A stretch of 26,927 nucleotides of DNA from Clostridia bacterium (lineage in GTDB: Bacteria > Bacillota > Clostridia > Christensenellales > UBA1242). Shown one piece after another: positions 15,609 to 23,815 of this stretch (position 1 is its first letter; each line of letters starts with the position of its first letter). The stretch covers positions 1 to 26,927 of the forward strand of contig JAQUUD010000010.1 of the NCBI GenBank assembly GCA_028694075.1, given 5' to 3'. Below the pieces are notes generated by a model, which searched no databases, was not told where the DNA came from, and saw only the letters and a list, made by a program, of their open reading frames with translations. Position numbers and translations under genes: made by a program.

Positions 15609-17096
15609 ATGGAAGCATTCTCTATCTATAAAGATATAAAAGACAGAACAAACGGGGACATTTATGTCGGGGTTGTGGGGCCGGTTCGCACAGGTAAGTC
15701 GACTTTTATTACACAGTTTATGCAAAATTTGGTTGTTCCAAATATAAAAAACAAAAATGTTCGGGACCGCACAATTGATGAATTGCCACAAAGTGCCGAA
15801 GGTCGCACCATTATGACAACTCAGCCAAAGTTTGTGCCCAATGAAGCAGTTAAAATTAATCTGGGGGGAAATTCTGGCAATGTTGAAATGAAAGTAAGAA
15901 TGATTGACTGCGTGGGTTATCTTATTTCAGGGGCAATGGGTCACGAAGAAAATAAAAAGCCAAGACTTGTGAAAACCCCGTGGACTAATCAAGAAATACC
16001 TTTTGAAGAAGCGGCTGAAATCGGAACTAAAAAAGTTATTGATGAACATTCAACAATCGGAATTGTTATGACAACCGACGGCACAATAAATGATATTCCA
16101 AGAAATAATTATATAGAAGCGGAAGAGCGTGTGATCCGTGAACTTACCTGCGCCAACAAACCGTTTGTAATTTTATTAAATTCAAAAGAGCCCGAAAGTG
16201 CGGAATGCTTAGACCTTAAGCAACATTTAGAAAACAAATATGGAGTATCTGTTATGGCAATGGACGTAATGAATTTAAATTCTAATGACATTGAAAAGAT
16301 ATTTGAAAAAATTCTTTTGGAATTTCCAATTAAGGTGCTGAAAGTTAATATGCCAGAGTGGATGCAAGCGCTTCCATTCGAAGATGAAATTATAAGGTCA
16401 ATCATAAATGAAGTGAAAAAGTTTAGCGATAAAGTAATAAAAATTGGGCAAATTGATAAAACCGCAACTGCTTTTGCCGAAAACAATGATTTTGAACCAA
16501 TTGGAATTGACAAAATTAAACTGGGTGAAGGTTGCGTAAGTTTTAAAATAATGCCAAAACCACATTTATTTTATAAGGTTTTATCCTGTCAATGTGGCAC
16601 TGAAATTAAAAATGATTTTCATCTTATAAATTATATTCGTGAACTTGCCGTTGCAAAGAAAACTTATGAAAAATTAGAAGAGGCATTAACGCAAGTTGAG
16701 CAAACGGGTTATGGCGTGGTTAATCCTTGCATTGAAGATTTAACGCTTGATGAACCGCAAATTGTAAAACAAGGTGGACGCTTCGGTGTTAGATTAAAGG
16801 CTTCTGCTCCAAGTTTGCACATAATGAAAATTGATGTTGAAACTGAAATCAATCCGCTTGTTGGTACAGAACAACAAAGTCAAGACCTAGTAAATTATTT
16901 AAACAATGAATTTGAAAATAATTTGGACAGCATTTGGCAGACAAACATATTCGGAAAAAGTTTACATTCACTTGTTAATGACGGCATAAAATCCAAACTG
17001 GTATTAATGCCTGTTGAAGCCCAGCGAAAAATAAGAAGAACTCTCACACGAATTGTGAATGATGGTAAAGGCGGAATTATTTGTATATTATTATAA
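15609..17096 (+). CDS. spoIVA: Stage IV sporulation protein A, SpoIVA ATPase
   Basis: SpoIVA coats the forespore surface, polymerises using ATP hydrolysis and anchors the spore coat and cortex machinery. The 495 residues match the family length (492 in Bacillus). Walker A is GPVRTGKST at residues 24-32 with the key Lys at 30. The SpoIVA-specific stretch TIDELPQSAEGRTIMTTQPKFVPNEAV follows at ~57-83, and MIDCVGY (Walker B-like) near 98-104. The C-terminus ends in GGIICILL, consistent with the hydrophobic SpoIVA tail needed for localisation. A GGAGG site 6 bases upstream supports the start. In Bacillus it is under SigE, encoded here at 23.8 kb; I could not place a convincing SigE promoter. Confidence 0.96.
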   Translation: MEAFSIYKDIKDRTNGDIYVGVVGPVRTGKSTFITQFMQNLVVPNIKNKNVRDRTIDELPQSAEGRTIMTTQPKFVPNEAVKINLGGNSGNVEMKVRMIDCVGYLISGAMGHEENKKPRLVKTPWTNQEIPFEEAAEIGTKKVIDEHSTIGIVMTTDGTINDIPRNNYIEAEERVIRELTCANKPFVILLNSKEPESAECLDLKQHLENKYGVSVMAMDVMNLNSNDIEKIFEKILLEFPIKVLKVNMPEWMQALPFEDEIIRSIINEVKKFSDKVIKIGQIDKTATAFAENNDFEPIGIDKIKLGEGCVSFKIMPKPHLFYKVLSCQCGTEIKNDFHLINYIRELAVAKKTYEKLEEALTQVEQTGYGVVNPCIEDLTLDEPQIVKQGGRFGVRLKASAPSLHIMKIDVETEINPLVGTEQQSQDLVNYLNNEFENNLDSIWQTNIFGKSLHSLVNDGIKSKLVLMPVEAQRKIRRTLTRIVNDGKGGIICILL

Positions 17097-17139
17097 AAAC
17101 GAATAAATCATAATTAAATCATTAAAAAATATTAAAAAA

Positions 17140-17183
17140 ATAATTAAAAATTGCGAAAATCGTAATTTTTAATTATTTTTTTT
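17140..17183 (+). terminator. Intrinsic terminator after spoIVA
   Basis: A 13-base perfect stem (17140-17152 with 17164-17176, ATAATTAAAAATT and complement), an 11-base loop and a run of seven T residues. It isolates spoIVA from the nuclease gene that follows. Confidence 0.8.
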
Positions 17184-17264
17184 ATATTCTTTCATTACAT
17201 ATTAAATATTTTTTATGACAAATTTGTTGAAATATGTTATTATTGTATATATTAAGGAGATTTT

Positions 17265-18785
17265 ATGAAAATCGAAGAATGCTTTAAAAATATTTCAACC
17301 TTTATTGATCTAAAAAGAATTACAAACGCTTATGTTATTGATAATAAACAACTAACACAAGAAGAACTAATTAAAGCCTTACTGAAAACAGCCCCTCAAT
17401 ATTCCAATTTTGAAAATTTAAGGAACGCTTGGCAATCAATTATCTTAAATGATAAGAGAGATATCCGAGTTTTGGCTCCAATTTTTGTGTTAAATATTTT
17501 ACTTAATAAAGATGACTTTCAAGAAAGTCAGAAAATTGTCGATGAAGAAATTATTAAATATGAACAACAAATTATCAATGAATCTAATGAACACCAAGAA
17601 AAAAATTCAAATGAACGAGAAAAACTGTTTAGATTTATATTGGAATCAGCTTGGGGTAATGATGATAATATTTCCGTTGATGAAAAAAATTTAATTGAAA
17701 AGGTTAGGACTAAATTTGGAATAACTCAAAGAGAGTATAGAATATTTGAAGCACAGATAAAAAAGTTTCCACAAAACAATAACTTAGTGCATACAAAATC
17801 ACAAATTAATGAAATAAGGAAATATTTGCAATCAAATGGAATTATTTGTAGCATAAGAGATTCACACAATATTGATTATGATATTTTACCTATTGAAATC
17901 GCAGAAAATTTAAGAAAAATGTTTAATATTGAAATTAAAGAAAGTGGCTATCAACAATTAATAAATTATAAATATGTTAGAAATAAGTCATATTTAGCAG
18001 AATGTTTGAATAAATCAAATATTGATTATGATGTAAATGGAACTCTTACATATTTACAAAATTTGGTCATTGAACGAGTTAATCCATCAAATTTATTAGG
18101 CGGTTATACTCTTACCGATGGGCTGGATAAAGGTACGCTGTTTGAATGGTGTAAAAAACTTGAAATTAATGTATCTGGGACAAAATCAGAATTAGTTCAA
18201 AGAATAACAAAATACTATGATAATTTCAAGCAAATAGAAACAGAAACGAAAGATTCAAGAGAATTGTTATTTGAAGTATATGAAGCATTAGCTGATAGAA
18301 ATATGCAATTTCTAAGAAAACAAAACATTTTAAGTAAAGACTTGGAATGTGAAAGAAATTTTGAAATTGCAACTAACTATTTGTTTGAAAAATTATTACG
18401 GCATAAACCATTGCTTTTGAAAGGTTCTGATCACCCCGATGGTATATTGTCTTTTAATGATAAATTAATTATGTGGGATAATAAATCAAAGGAGCGACAG
18501 GTTAAATTATTAGACCATATTAAACAGTTTGATAGATATATCAGAAATTCTGAAAAACAAGTTGCAGTTTTTATGGTAATTGCTCCTGATTTTTCTCTAG
18601 ATTCTACAAAAGAATGTGCAAAGTATGCTTTAACAAACGATACACAAATCTTATTAATTACTGCAAAAGAATTAAAAAATTTAGCCTTAAGGTGGCAACA
18701 AAAACATAAAAACGATGAAATTAGTTTTCCTCTTGGCTATTTTAAACAAAATGGTAGATTTGAAGATAAAGATATTATAATTTAA
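17265..18785 (+). CDS. Candidate defence nuclease: TerB-like, SAP and FokI-like PD-(D/E)XK regions
   Basis: A 506-residue protein of no named family. Residues ~117-167 resemble TerB-like helical domains (ESAWGNDDNISVDEKNLIEK then FGITQREYRIFEAQIKKFP). Residues ~285-320 look like a SAP DNA-binding motif (GTLFEWCKKLEINVSGTKSELVQRI). The C-terminal ~140 residues fit a restriction-endonuclease fold: HPDGIL (Asp392), then IMWDNKSK (Asp405, Lys407), then HIKQFDRYI and the hydrophobic strands VAVFMVIAPDF and TQILLITAKEL. This order resembles the FokI cleavage domain (PD...DTK...QADEMQRYV). A metal-dependent DNA nuclease is inferred, perhaps anti-phage. AAGGAG precedes ATG. It stands alone between a terminator and convergent prfB, with no methylase or partner, so autoimmunity control is unexplained. 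Confidence 0.65.
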   Translation: MKIEECFKNISTFIDLKRITNAYVIDNKQLTQEELIKALLKTAPQYSNFENLRNAWQSIILNDKRDIRVLAPIFVLNILLNKDDFQESQKIVDEEIIKYEQQIINESNEHQEKNSNEREKLFRFILESAWGNDDNISVDEKNLIEKVRTKFGITQREYRIFEAQIKKFPQNNNLVHTKSQINEIRKYLQSNGIICSIRDSHNIDYDILPIEIAENLRKMFNIEIKESGYQQLINYKYVRNKSYLAECLNKSNIDYDVNGTLTYLQNLVIERVNPSNLLGGYTLTDGLDKGTLFEWCKKLEINVSGTKSELVQRITKYYDNFKQIETETKDSRELLFEVYEALADRNMQFLRKQNILSKDLECERNFEIATNYLFEKLLRHKPLLLKGSDHPDGILSFNDKLIMWDNKSKERQVKLLDHIKQFDRYIRNSEKQVAVFMVIAPDFSLDSTKECAKYALTNDTQILLITAKELKNLALRWQQKHKNDEISFPLGYFKQNGRFEDKDIII

Positions 18786-18868
18786 AATTTTATGTCATTT
18801 TCAGTATTGGTTATTAAATTTCATTTTAATAATAAAAATCAAAATATAAATTCTTAAATATTTTAAAA

Positions 18869-19973
18869 TTATCTGCTTGACGCAACCAAGAAACTGTTAA
18901 TAAAATCTTCAATTTCGCCGTTCATAACGCTGTTGATATCGCTGGTCTCGTGTCCAGTGCGATGATCTTTAACTAGGGTATAAGGCTGAAAAACATAAGA
19001 ACGAATTTGGCTTCCCCATTCAATTTTTTTGATATTGCCCCGAATTTTATCCATTTTTTCAATTTCTTCTCGCTCTTGTCTTTCGGCAAGTTTTCCAAAA
19101 AGCATTTTCATTGCAGTTTCTTTGTTCTTTGTTTGAGAGCGTTCATTTTGACAAGTTACAACAATTCCGCTTTTAAGATGAGTTATTCTGACCGCACTGT
19201 CCGTTTTGTTTACGTGCTGACCGCCCGCTCCGCTTGAATGATAAGTGTCAATTCTTAAATCTTCCGGCTTAATTTGAATTTCTGAAAGTTCATCAAGTTC
19301 AGGCATAACTTCAACTGAGGCAAAACTTGTATGGCGTCTAGCATTTGAATCAAACGGTGAAATTCTAACCAGCCGGTGCACGCCTTTTTCAGCCTTTAAA
19401 AAACCGTAGACGTTCACCCCGTCAACCAAAAAAGTTATGCTTTTTATCCCCGCCTCATCACCGCTTAACAAATCAAGCACGGTGATTTTATAGCCTTTTT
19501 TTTCTGCATACATTGAATACATTCGAAAAAGCATTTGATTCCAATCTTGGGCTTCAGTTCCGCCCGCTCCGGAATGCAAAGTTAAAATTGCATTTTTTGA
19601 ATCATATTTTCCGTTTAACAATGCTTGAAGTTTAATTTCTTGCAATGACTTGGAAAGATTTTGTAAGTTTTCTTCAAGTTCTTTTGCCAAAATCTCATCA
19701 TCGCTTTGTTCAAGCAGTTCAATTATTGAATTGCAATCATTTATTTTTGATTGAATATTGTTTAATAATTCAAGTTTATCTTCGGCAGTTTTTTGTTTCC
19801 TGCCGTTCTCTTTGATTTTTTCAAAGTTATCATATGATACTAGCGAATTAGAAAAATTTTGACAATCTGAAATAATTTGTTTTAATTTTTTTTCGTCAAA
19901 GACAACTCCGAATAAGATTAAAATTTTCGACCGTTTCACTTAATAATTGCTTTTGCATATCTAATATAAACAT
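18869..19973 (-). CDS. prfB: Peptide chain release factor 2, with programmed +1 frameshift
   Basis: RF2 recognises UAA and UGA stop codons and releases the peptide. True translation starts at ATG 19973-19971 (behind TTAGGAG), reads 25 codons, meets an in-frame TGA at 19898-19896, and must shift +1 at CTT TGA C to continue as LDEKKLKQ; the shifted product is 367 residues, the normal RF2 length. The SPF anticodon-like tripeptide (RISPFDSNARRHTSF) and the catalytic GGQ loop (GAGGQHVNKTDSAVRI) are intact. A long frame starting at 19939 is not a real start, as it has no ribosome site. It is convergent with the nuclease gene. secA, a common upstream neighbour, is not here. Confidence 0.95.
19895..19909 (-). 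other. prfB: prfB +1 programmed frameshift site
   Basis: On the minus strand, a Shine-Dalgarno-like GGAG is followed by TTGT and the conserved slippery CTTTGAC (19901-19895). In well-studied bacteria, low RF2 lets the ribosome pause at this UGA and shift +1, so the protein regulates its own synthesis. Confidence 0.93.
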
Positions 19974-20079
19974 TTTTGCTCCTAATTTTTTAATTTTTTA
20001 TATATTTTTTAAATTTTTATAAAAAACTTTGTTTTAATTAATTGCTTTGCTTAAATAATTTGGATTACTAATAAAATAA

Positions 20080-20108
20080 ATTGTATTCTAAAAAACCCCA
20101 AAAGTCAA
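20080..20108 (-). promoter_or_regulatory. Sigma-A promoter of prfB
   Basis: On the minus strand, TTGACT (20108-20103), a 17-base spacer and TACAAT (20085-20080), about 105 bases before the prfB start. This is a good match to consensus. Confidence 0.65.
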
Positions 20109-20152
20109 GGTTAACTACGCAATTTGCTTAAGTTAATTAAAATAATTATTGC

Positions 20153-20497
20153 TCATTTTTTATTTTTATTATTTTGTTGGTTTTGTTCTTCAAGGCGTGC
20201 TTTTGCATAGCCAATGACTTTTGCTTTTTCAATTTCATTTAGTTTTTCGGTTAAATCTTGTAATTCTAAATCTTGCTTAGTTAAGTTTATTCTGTATGAT
20301 TCATTTGAGTTTTCATTTCCAACAAGATAGTCAATGCTTGTATTTAAAAATTTAGAAATATTTTTTAAAATATCAATAGATGGTTTGCTTTTCCCTGTTT
20401 CATATCCGCTGTATGTGGATTGTTCAATATGCAAAAAATTCGCAATCTCTGTTTGCGTAATATTTCTAGTTTTCCTTAATTGTTTTAATTTGTCCAT
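20153..20497 (-). CDS. XRE-family HTH transcriptional regulator
   Basis: The N-terminal ~60 residues are a Cro/C1-type helix-turn-helix (KLKQLRKTRNITQTEIANFLHIEQSTYSGYETGKSKPSIDILKNISKFLNTSIDYLVG). The C-terminal ~55 residues are charged helix. The MDKLKQLR start (ATG at 20497) is typical of the family; an in-frame GTG at 20506 is also possible, and neither has a good ribosome site. The gene is divergent from the secreted protein gene at 20639, and the intervening DNA has an inverted repeat over that gene's promoter, so it probably represses that gene and perhaps itself (inference from layout). Confidence 0.88.
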   Translation of the reverse strand: MDKLKQLRKTRNITQTEIANFLHIEQSTYSGYETGKSKPSIDILKNISKFLNTSIDYLVGNENSNESYRINLTKQDLELQDLTEKLNEIEKAKVIGYAKARLEEQNQQNNKNKK

Positions 20498-20561
20498 TTT
20501 TACCACTTGTTAATTATTTTAAATTATATATTGGGTTAATCAATATTTTTTTTTAATTTGC

Positions 20562-20590
20562 TTGACAAATATAAATTATCTCCATATAAT
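20562..20590 (+). promoter_or_regulatory. Consensus sigma-A promoter of the secreted protein gene
   Basis: TTGACA (20562-20567), exactly 17 bases, then TATAAT (20585-20590). Both boxes are perfect consensus, the best promoter in the window. Confidence 0.85.
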
Positions 20591-20618
20591 ATAAAATTAA
20601 TTATGGAGTTAATCCATA
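20580..20618. promoter_or_regulatory. Putative operator for the divergent XRE regulator
   Basis: CTCCATA (20580-20586), overlapping the -10 box, is inverted as TATGGAG at 20602-20608. The latter begins a second imperfect palindrome TATGGA/TCCATA (20602-20618). GTTAATCCATATT here is also echoed as GTTAATCAATATT at 20535-20547, nearer the regulator gene. Repeated dyads at a strong promoter beside an XRE gene fit a repressor site; binding is not shown. Confidence 0.6.
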
Positions 20619-20638
20619 TTTAAAAGGAAAAAATTTTT

Positions 20639-22090
20639 ATGTTAAATAAAAGAATGCAAAAATTGATTGCAACTGGAACCGCTTTGCTTATAACTTTAAC
20701 GGTTATGATTGGGGCGGCTTGGGCAATATTAAGCACTTCAAAAGTGGGGTTAACTGTCAATGTTTCTTATGACCCTTTGGTCACTGCCAAAGTTTATCTT
20801 GCAACGAACAGTAGCACCGCGGGTGAATTTTATCAAGACAGCCCAACAGTTGACGGAGCGGGGGAAACAACCGCTTTTAACACTGCAAACTCAGCTTTAG
20901 TCTTTAATACAAAGGACACAACACCGCTTACGAAAAACTTATTTGAACAATTAGGCTCTGGAGCAAGCAATGGCTTAAAATGTGACGCAAGTGGCGAAAT
21001 AGAGTTTTATGTTTATGTTGAAAATTACAGCACAACTGATAGTGTTTATTATCGGACGAATATAGAATTTGTTGGTACAGGCGAAAAAATAGCCCCGTTT
21101 AGCACAGTAACAAACCCTTCTTATGAAACCGCCGAAACCGCGGTGGAAGTGGGTAGTCCTTCCATAAGCTTGCTAACATTCAAAATCAAATCAACAAATA
21201 CAACGGGCTTAAATGCAAATGCAATTCAGATTAAAATTAATTTGCGAACTGACTTACCTTTGACATGGACACTAAATCAATATAAGGATGGTGCTTATGC
21301 AGGTATGTATTATCTAGAAATGGGGAACGCACCTCAAAGTTTTGCTGGGACAACAACTGAAATAAATGCAACCCCAACCAGTGAAACATGGGTAGACGGT
21401 GCTTATTATTATACAAATGACTTAAATCAAAATATTAGATATGTAATAAAAGATGATAATTATTATTCGGTTGAGCCTATTCGTTGGATAATTATAACTG
21501 ATGAAGCTTATCCTACAACTGGTGTCTACGGAGTTGACTATCTTTCGACACAAATCCTTACCGCAAATGATAGAACGATGTTAAATAACATTTCTTCAAG
21601 ACAAATAGTACTTTTGAGTGAAAATTTAATTGCAGATTGTATTTTCCCTTCTAAATATTCTGAATCTACTTTTTTTTCAAAAATAAACCCAATCAGAGAT
21701 AAGATTTTTACAACGAATGAAAAAGCTTTACTTAAAACTATGAGCCTTGGCACTAAATTAGGTTCAAATGGTGGGACATTTACGGGAAATTTTTGGCTTA
21801 TGGCAAGAGATAACGATCCATATTATTCAGGACATCACTTAATGTGTTCATCATACCTGGCAACTAATGATTTAAGTAAAGGATCAAAAACTTCCTATCT
21901 TGCCGGAGATACAACCAATGCTTTAAATTATTCGGAATATCTTCTAAGAGGGTACCGCTATCCTTCAGCTGGTCAAGCTCAACATCGATATATTAGCGAA
22001 TCTGGAGTTCTTTCCTATTTAACGCAATCAAGCGGGGACCTGCAAAGTTTCGGCATCCGTGCAATGATTGCAATTAATTGGGATTATTAA
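20639..22090 (+). CDS. Exported protein with DUF6273-like C-terminal domain
   Basis: A 483-residue exported protein. Residues ~8-30 form a signal or anchor segment (LIATGTALLITLTVMIGAAWA) followed by LSTSKVGLTVNVSY, like the alternate-signal exported proteins of Clostridia that resemble SipW/TasA-type substrates. Residues ~40-205 are Thr/Asn/Ser-rich beta domain. From ~220 the sequence follows the DUF6273 pattern: MGNAPQSFAG, VEPIRWIIITDE, QIVLLSENLIADC, FWLMARD and the final FGIRAMIAINWDY. Function is unknown. AAAGGAA lies about 10 bases before ATG. Its perfect promoter and nearby operator suggest high, switchable expression. A cell-surface or biofilm role is plausible but not shown. No signal peptidase gene is in the window. 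Confidence 0.75.
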   Translation: MLNKRMQKLIATGTALLITLTVMIGAAWAILSTSKVGLTVNVSYDPLVTAKVYLATNSSTAGEFYQDSPTVDGAGETTAFNTANSALVFNTKDTTPLTKNLFEQLGSGASNGLKCDASGEIEFYVYVENYSTTDSVYYRTNIEFVGTGEKIAPFSTVTNPSYETAETAVEVGSPSISLLTFKIKSTNTTGLNANAIQIKINLRTDLPLTWTLNQYKDGAYAGMYYLEMGNAPQSFAGTTTEINATPTSETWVDGAYYYTNDLNQNIRYVIKDDNYYSVEPIRWIIITDEAYPTTGVYGVDYLSTQILTANDRTMLNNISSRQIVLLSENLIADCIFPSKYSESTFFSKINPIRDKIFTTNEKALLKTMSLGTKLGSNGGTFTGNFWLMARDNDPYYSGHHLMCSSYLATNDLSKGSKTSYLAGDTTNALNYSEYLLRGYRYPSAGQAQHRYISESGVLSYLTQSSGDLQSFGIRAMIAINWDY

Positions 22091-22317
22091 TATATCTTAT
22101 AATAACCAAATATTAAATACTATTATTGGAGTCGACTAGGTTTTGTTATGAATTTAATATCTATCTAATATTATTTGATATTTTAAAATTGATTATGCCG
22201 GAATATCTGTCGAGATTAATTGAATTTTATTAATTAACTTGCGAACATTAAACAATGTACAAAATTGCAACTAACCACAATTTTTTAATAATAGATTATT
22301 TTAAATCTTGCAAACTC

Positions 22318-22607
22318 TTAAACGATTTCGCCACCGCCTAAACAAATGCCATCATCAATGTATAAGACAGCGAATTGACCGGGGTAACTGCTCGCTGGGG
22401 TTTGTGAAAATTATTTGAAACAGAGTTGCTATTATTTGAATCGCCACAATTTAAATTAAAATTATCTGGATTTCCACTATTTGAATTTCATTATCAGTGT
22501 TGCTATATTTACAGTAAGCAACTCGGGGGGCGGGCTGGCGATAACGGAATTTTGCGAAGTATTCAAAAATTTTTGTTTTGGGCTTTTGCGGTATCCAGTT
22601 GAAATTT
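22318..22607 (-). pseudogene. mnmA: Decayed C-terminal fragment of mnmA (tRNA 2-thiouridylase)
   Basis: Translated on the minus strand, this stretch reproduces the C-terminal beta-barrel of MnmA in pieces in different frames: NFNWIPQKPKTKIFEYFAKF followed by RYRQPAPRVAYC (22607-22510), then KPQRAVTP (about 22404-22380), then GQFAVLYIDDGICLGGGEIV and a proper stop (TAA at 22320-22318). A stop codon (22610-22608) precedes the first piece and at least two frame changes separate the others; the RAVTP to GQ junction looks like a one-base loss. The catalytic N-terminal domain is absent. An intact mnmA presumably lies elsewhere. The region 22091-22317 holds no gene that I can see. Confidence 0.85.
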
Positions 22608-22815
22608 CACATTTCAAGAATCGGACAATGTCCAGTCAAACGGACCAGCCAACAAGTCAAACAGGCAAGTAAACAGTTCAACGGGCATTCGTCCAATGTT
22701 TGTTATTACACTATGATATAATTTTTAAAATGTGATTAATAATTTGGTCAAAATAGTAATTTAATAAAAAATGTTGACAGCAATGTTAATATTAAACTAA
22801 ATAAATTAAAATTTT

Positions 22816-23340
22816 CTAACTCAAGTCGAGATAATCTGCTATATAATAACAACAGTCATAAGCGATAGGATAGAATGAGTGGCTGAAAACCATATTTGCA
22901 AAAATCAGTGAGCAATAATTTAAATATTGGCTTTGGCTTTCATATAAAGTTAAAAATGTGTGAAAATTTGTAAATCTTTCATCAGTGGTTCGATATTTCA
23001 AATGCACAAGTTCGTGCGTCAAAACAATTGCAAACTGCTCGCCGGTTAAATTTTCTTCAATTTCAATGATATTGAAAAACAATGTTGCCCTGCCATTAAT
23101 ACAAACATCGCCAAAATTTGTGAAATATAAAACATACTGAAAATCAAATTCATTGTTCACCAGTTCAACAATTTCATTTTTTGATTGAGGTGTTTCTTTA
23201 TTCACAGACAACAATTGATAATAATGTACGTGAACTTCCGGCAAAACATATTCATAATTTACAGCATAAAAAACTGTGCAAGCAATAAAAAACATTGCAA
23301 TAACAAAAACAACCAAAATTCGATTAATCCACAATATCAT
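22816..23340 (-). CDS. Membrane-anchored putative zinc metalloprotease (DUF3810-like)
   Basis: A 174-residue protein with one N-terminal membrane segment (about 6-27). Residues 109-113 form HELVH, the zinc-binding and catalytic HExxH motif, followed by LKYRTTDERFTNFHTFL. This layout (HELxH, then Glu/Asp-E-x-x-NF) resembles the DUF3810 group of predicted zinc proteases, where an acidic residue (perhaps Glu121) is the third ligand; the family call is by pattern memory and tentative. AAGG precedes the ATG by 8 bases. It lies 3' of sigE on the same strand, ~475 bases away, where sigG is often found in other spore-formers. Its substrate is unknown. Confidence 0.6.
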   Translation of the reverse strand: MILWINRILVVFVIAMFFIACTVFYAVNYEYVLPEVHVHYYQLLSVNKETPQSKNEIVELVNNEFDFQYVLYFTNFGDVCINGRATLFFNIIEIEENLTGEQFAIVLTHELVHLKYRTTDERFTNFHTFLTLYESQSQYLNYCSLIFANMVFSHSFYPIAYDCCYYIADYLDLS

Positions 23341-23815
23341 TATTAAGCCTTAAGCAATTCCTAAACTTTTTTGGCTTTTGTGATTTGATAATTTGTCTTT
23401 ATGCTCATTAATTGTTTATAATTTCAGTTTAAATATTTGTGCAAATTGCACATACTTTTTATTATCAAATAAAACGCGAAAAAAGTGACTATTATTTTAA
23501 TTAAAATAAAATCTTTATTATTTTTATTGTTTTTTATCAATTTTTATAACATTTTATTGATTTTTTTATGTTTTTTACTTAATTTTTTAATTTTTTTTTA
23601 TTTTTATTATTTATTTTTTAATAAATTTTAATTTTTTTATTAATATATTAGTTTTTATTTAATTCCAATTGTTTTAATTCAAGTTTGTTAGAATTTTTAG
23701 GGTTCGAAAAATTTGCAAAATTTTTTATACTAACTTAAACGTAATTTAAAATAGTTTTTATAAATGCAAATTTTCAACATTGCTTCTGATTAGTTTTGCT
23801 TACCTAATTTTTAAA
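23341..23815. other. T-rich low-complexity interval downstream of sigE
   Basis: Roughly 23480-23700 is nearly pure T/A on the plus strand (TTTTTATTGTTTTTTAT-like units), so the 3' flank of the minus-strand sigE transcript would be A-rich. No gene, GC stem or RNA motif was seen. It resembles the tract 3' of sigH. Confidence 0.5.

Noticed and set aside
18869..19939. prfB starting at 19939
   Set aside because: No ribosome site; the upstream short frame with the conserved CTTTGAC slip site gives the full RF2.
22481..22672. Open frame of 63 codons on the plus strand
   Set aside because: It is antisense to the mnmA remnant, whose minus-strand translation matches a known protein.
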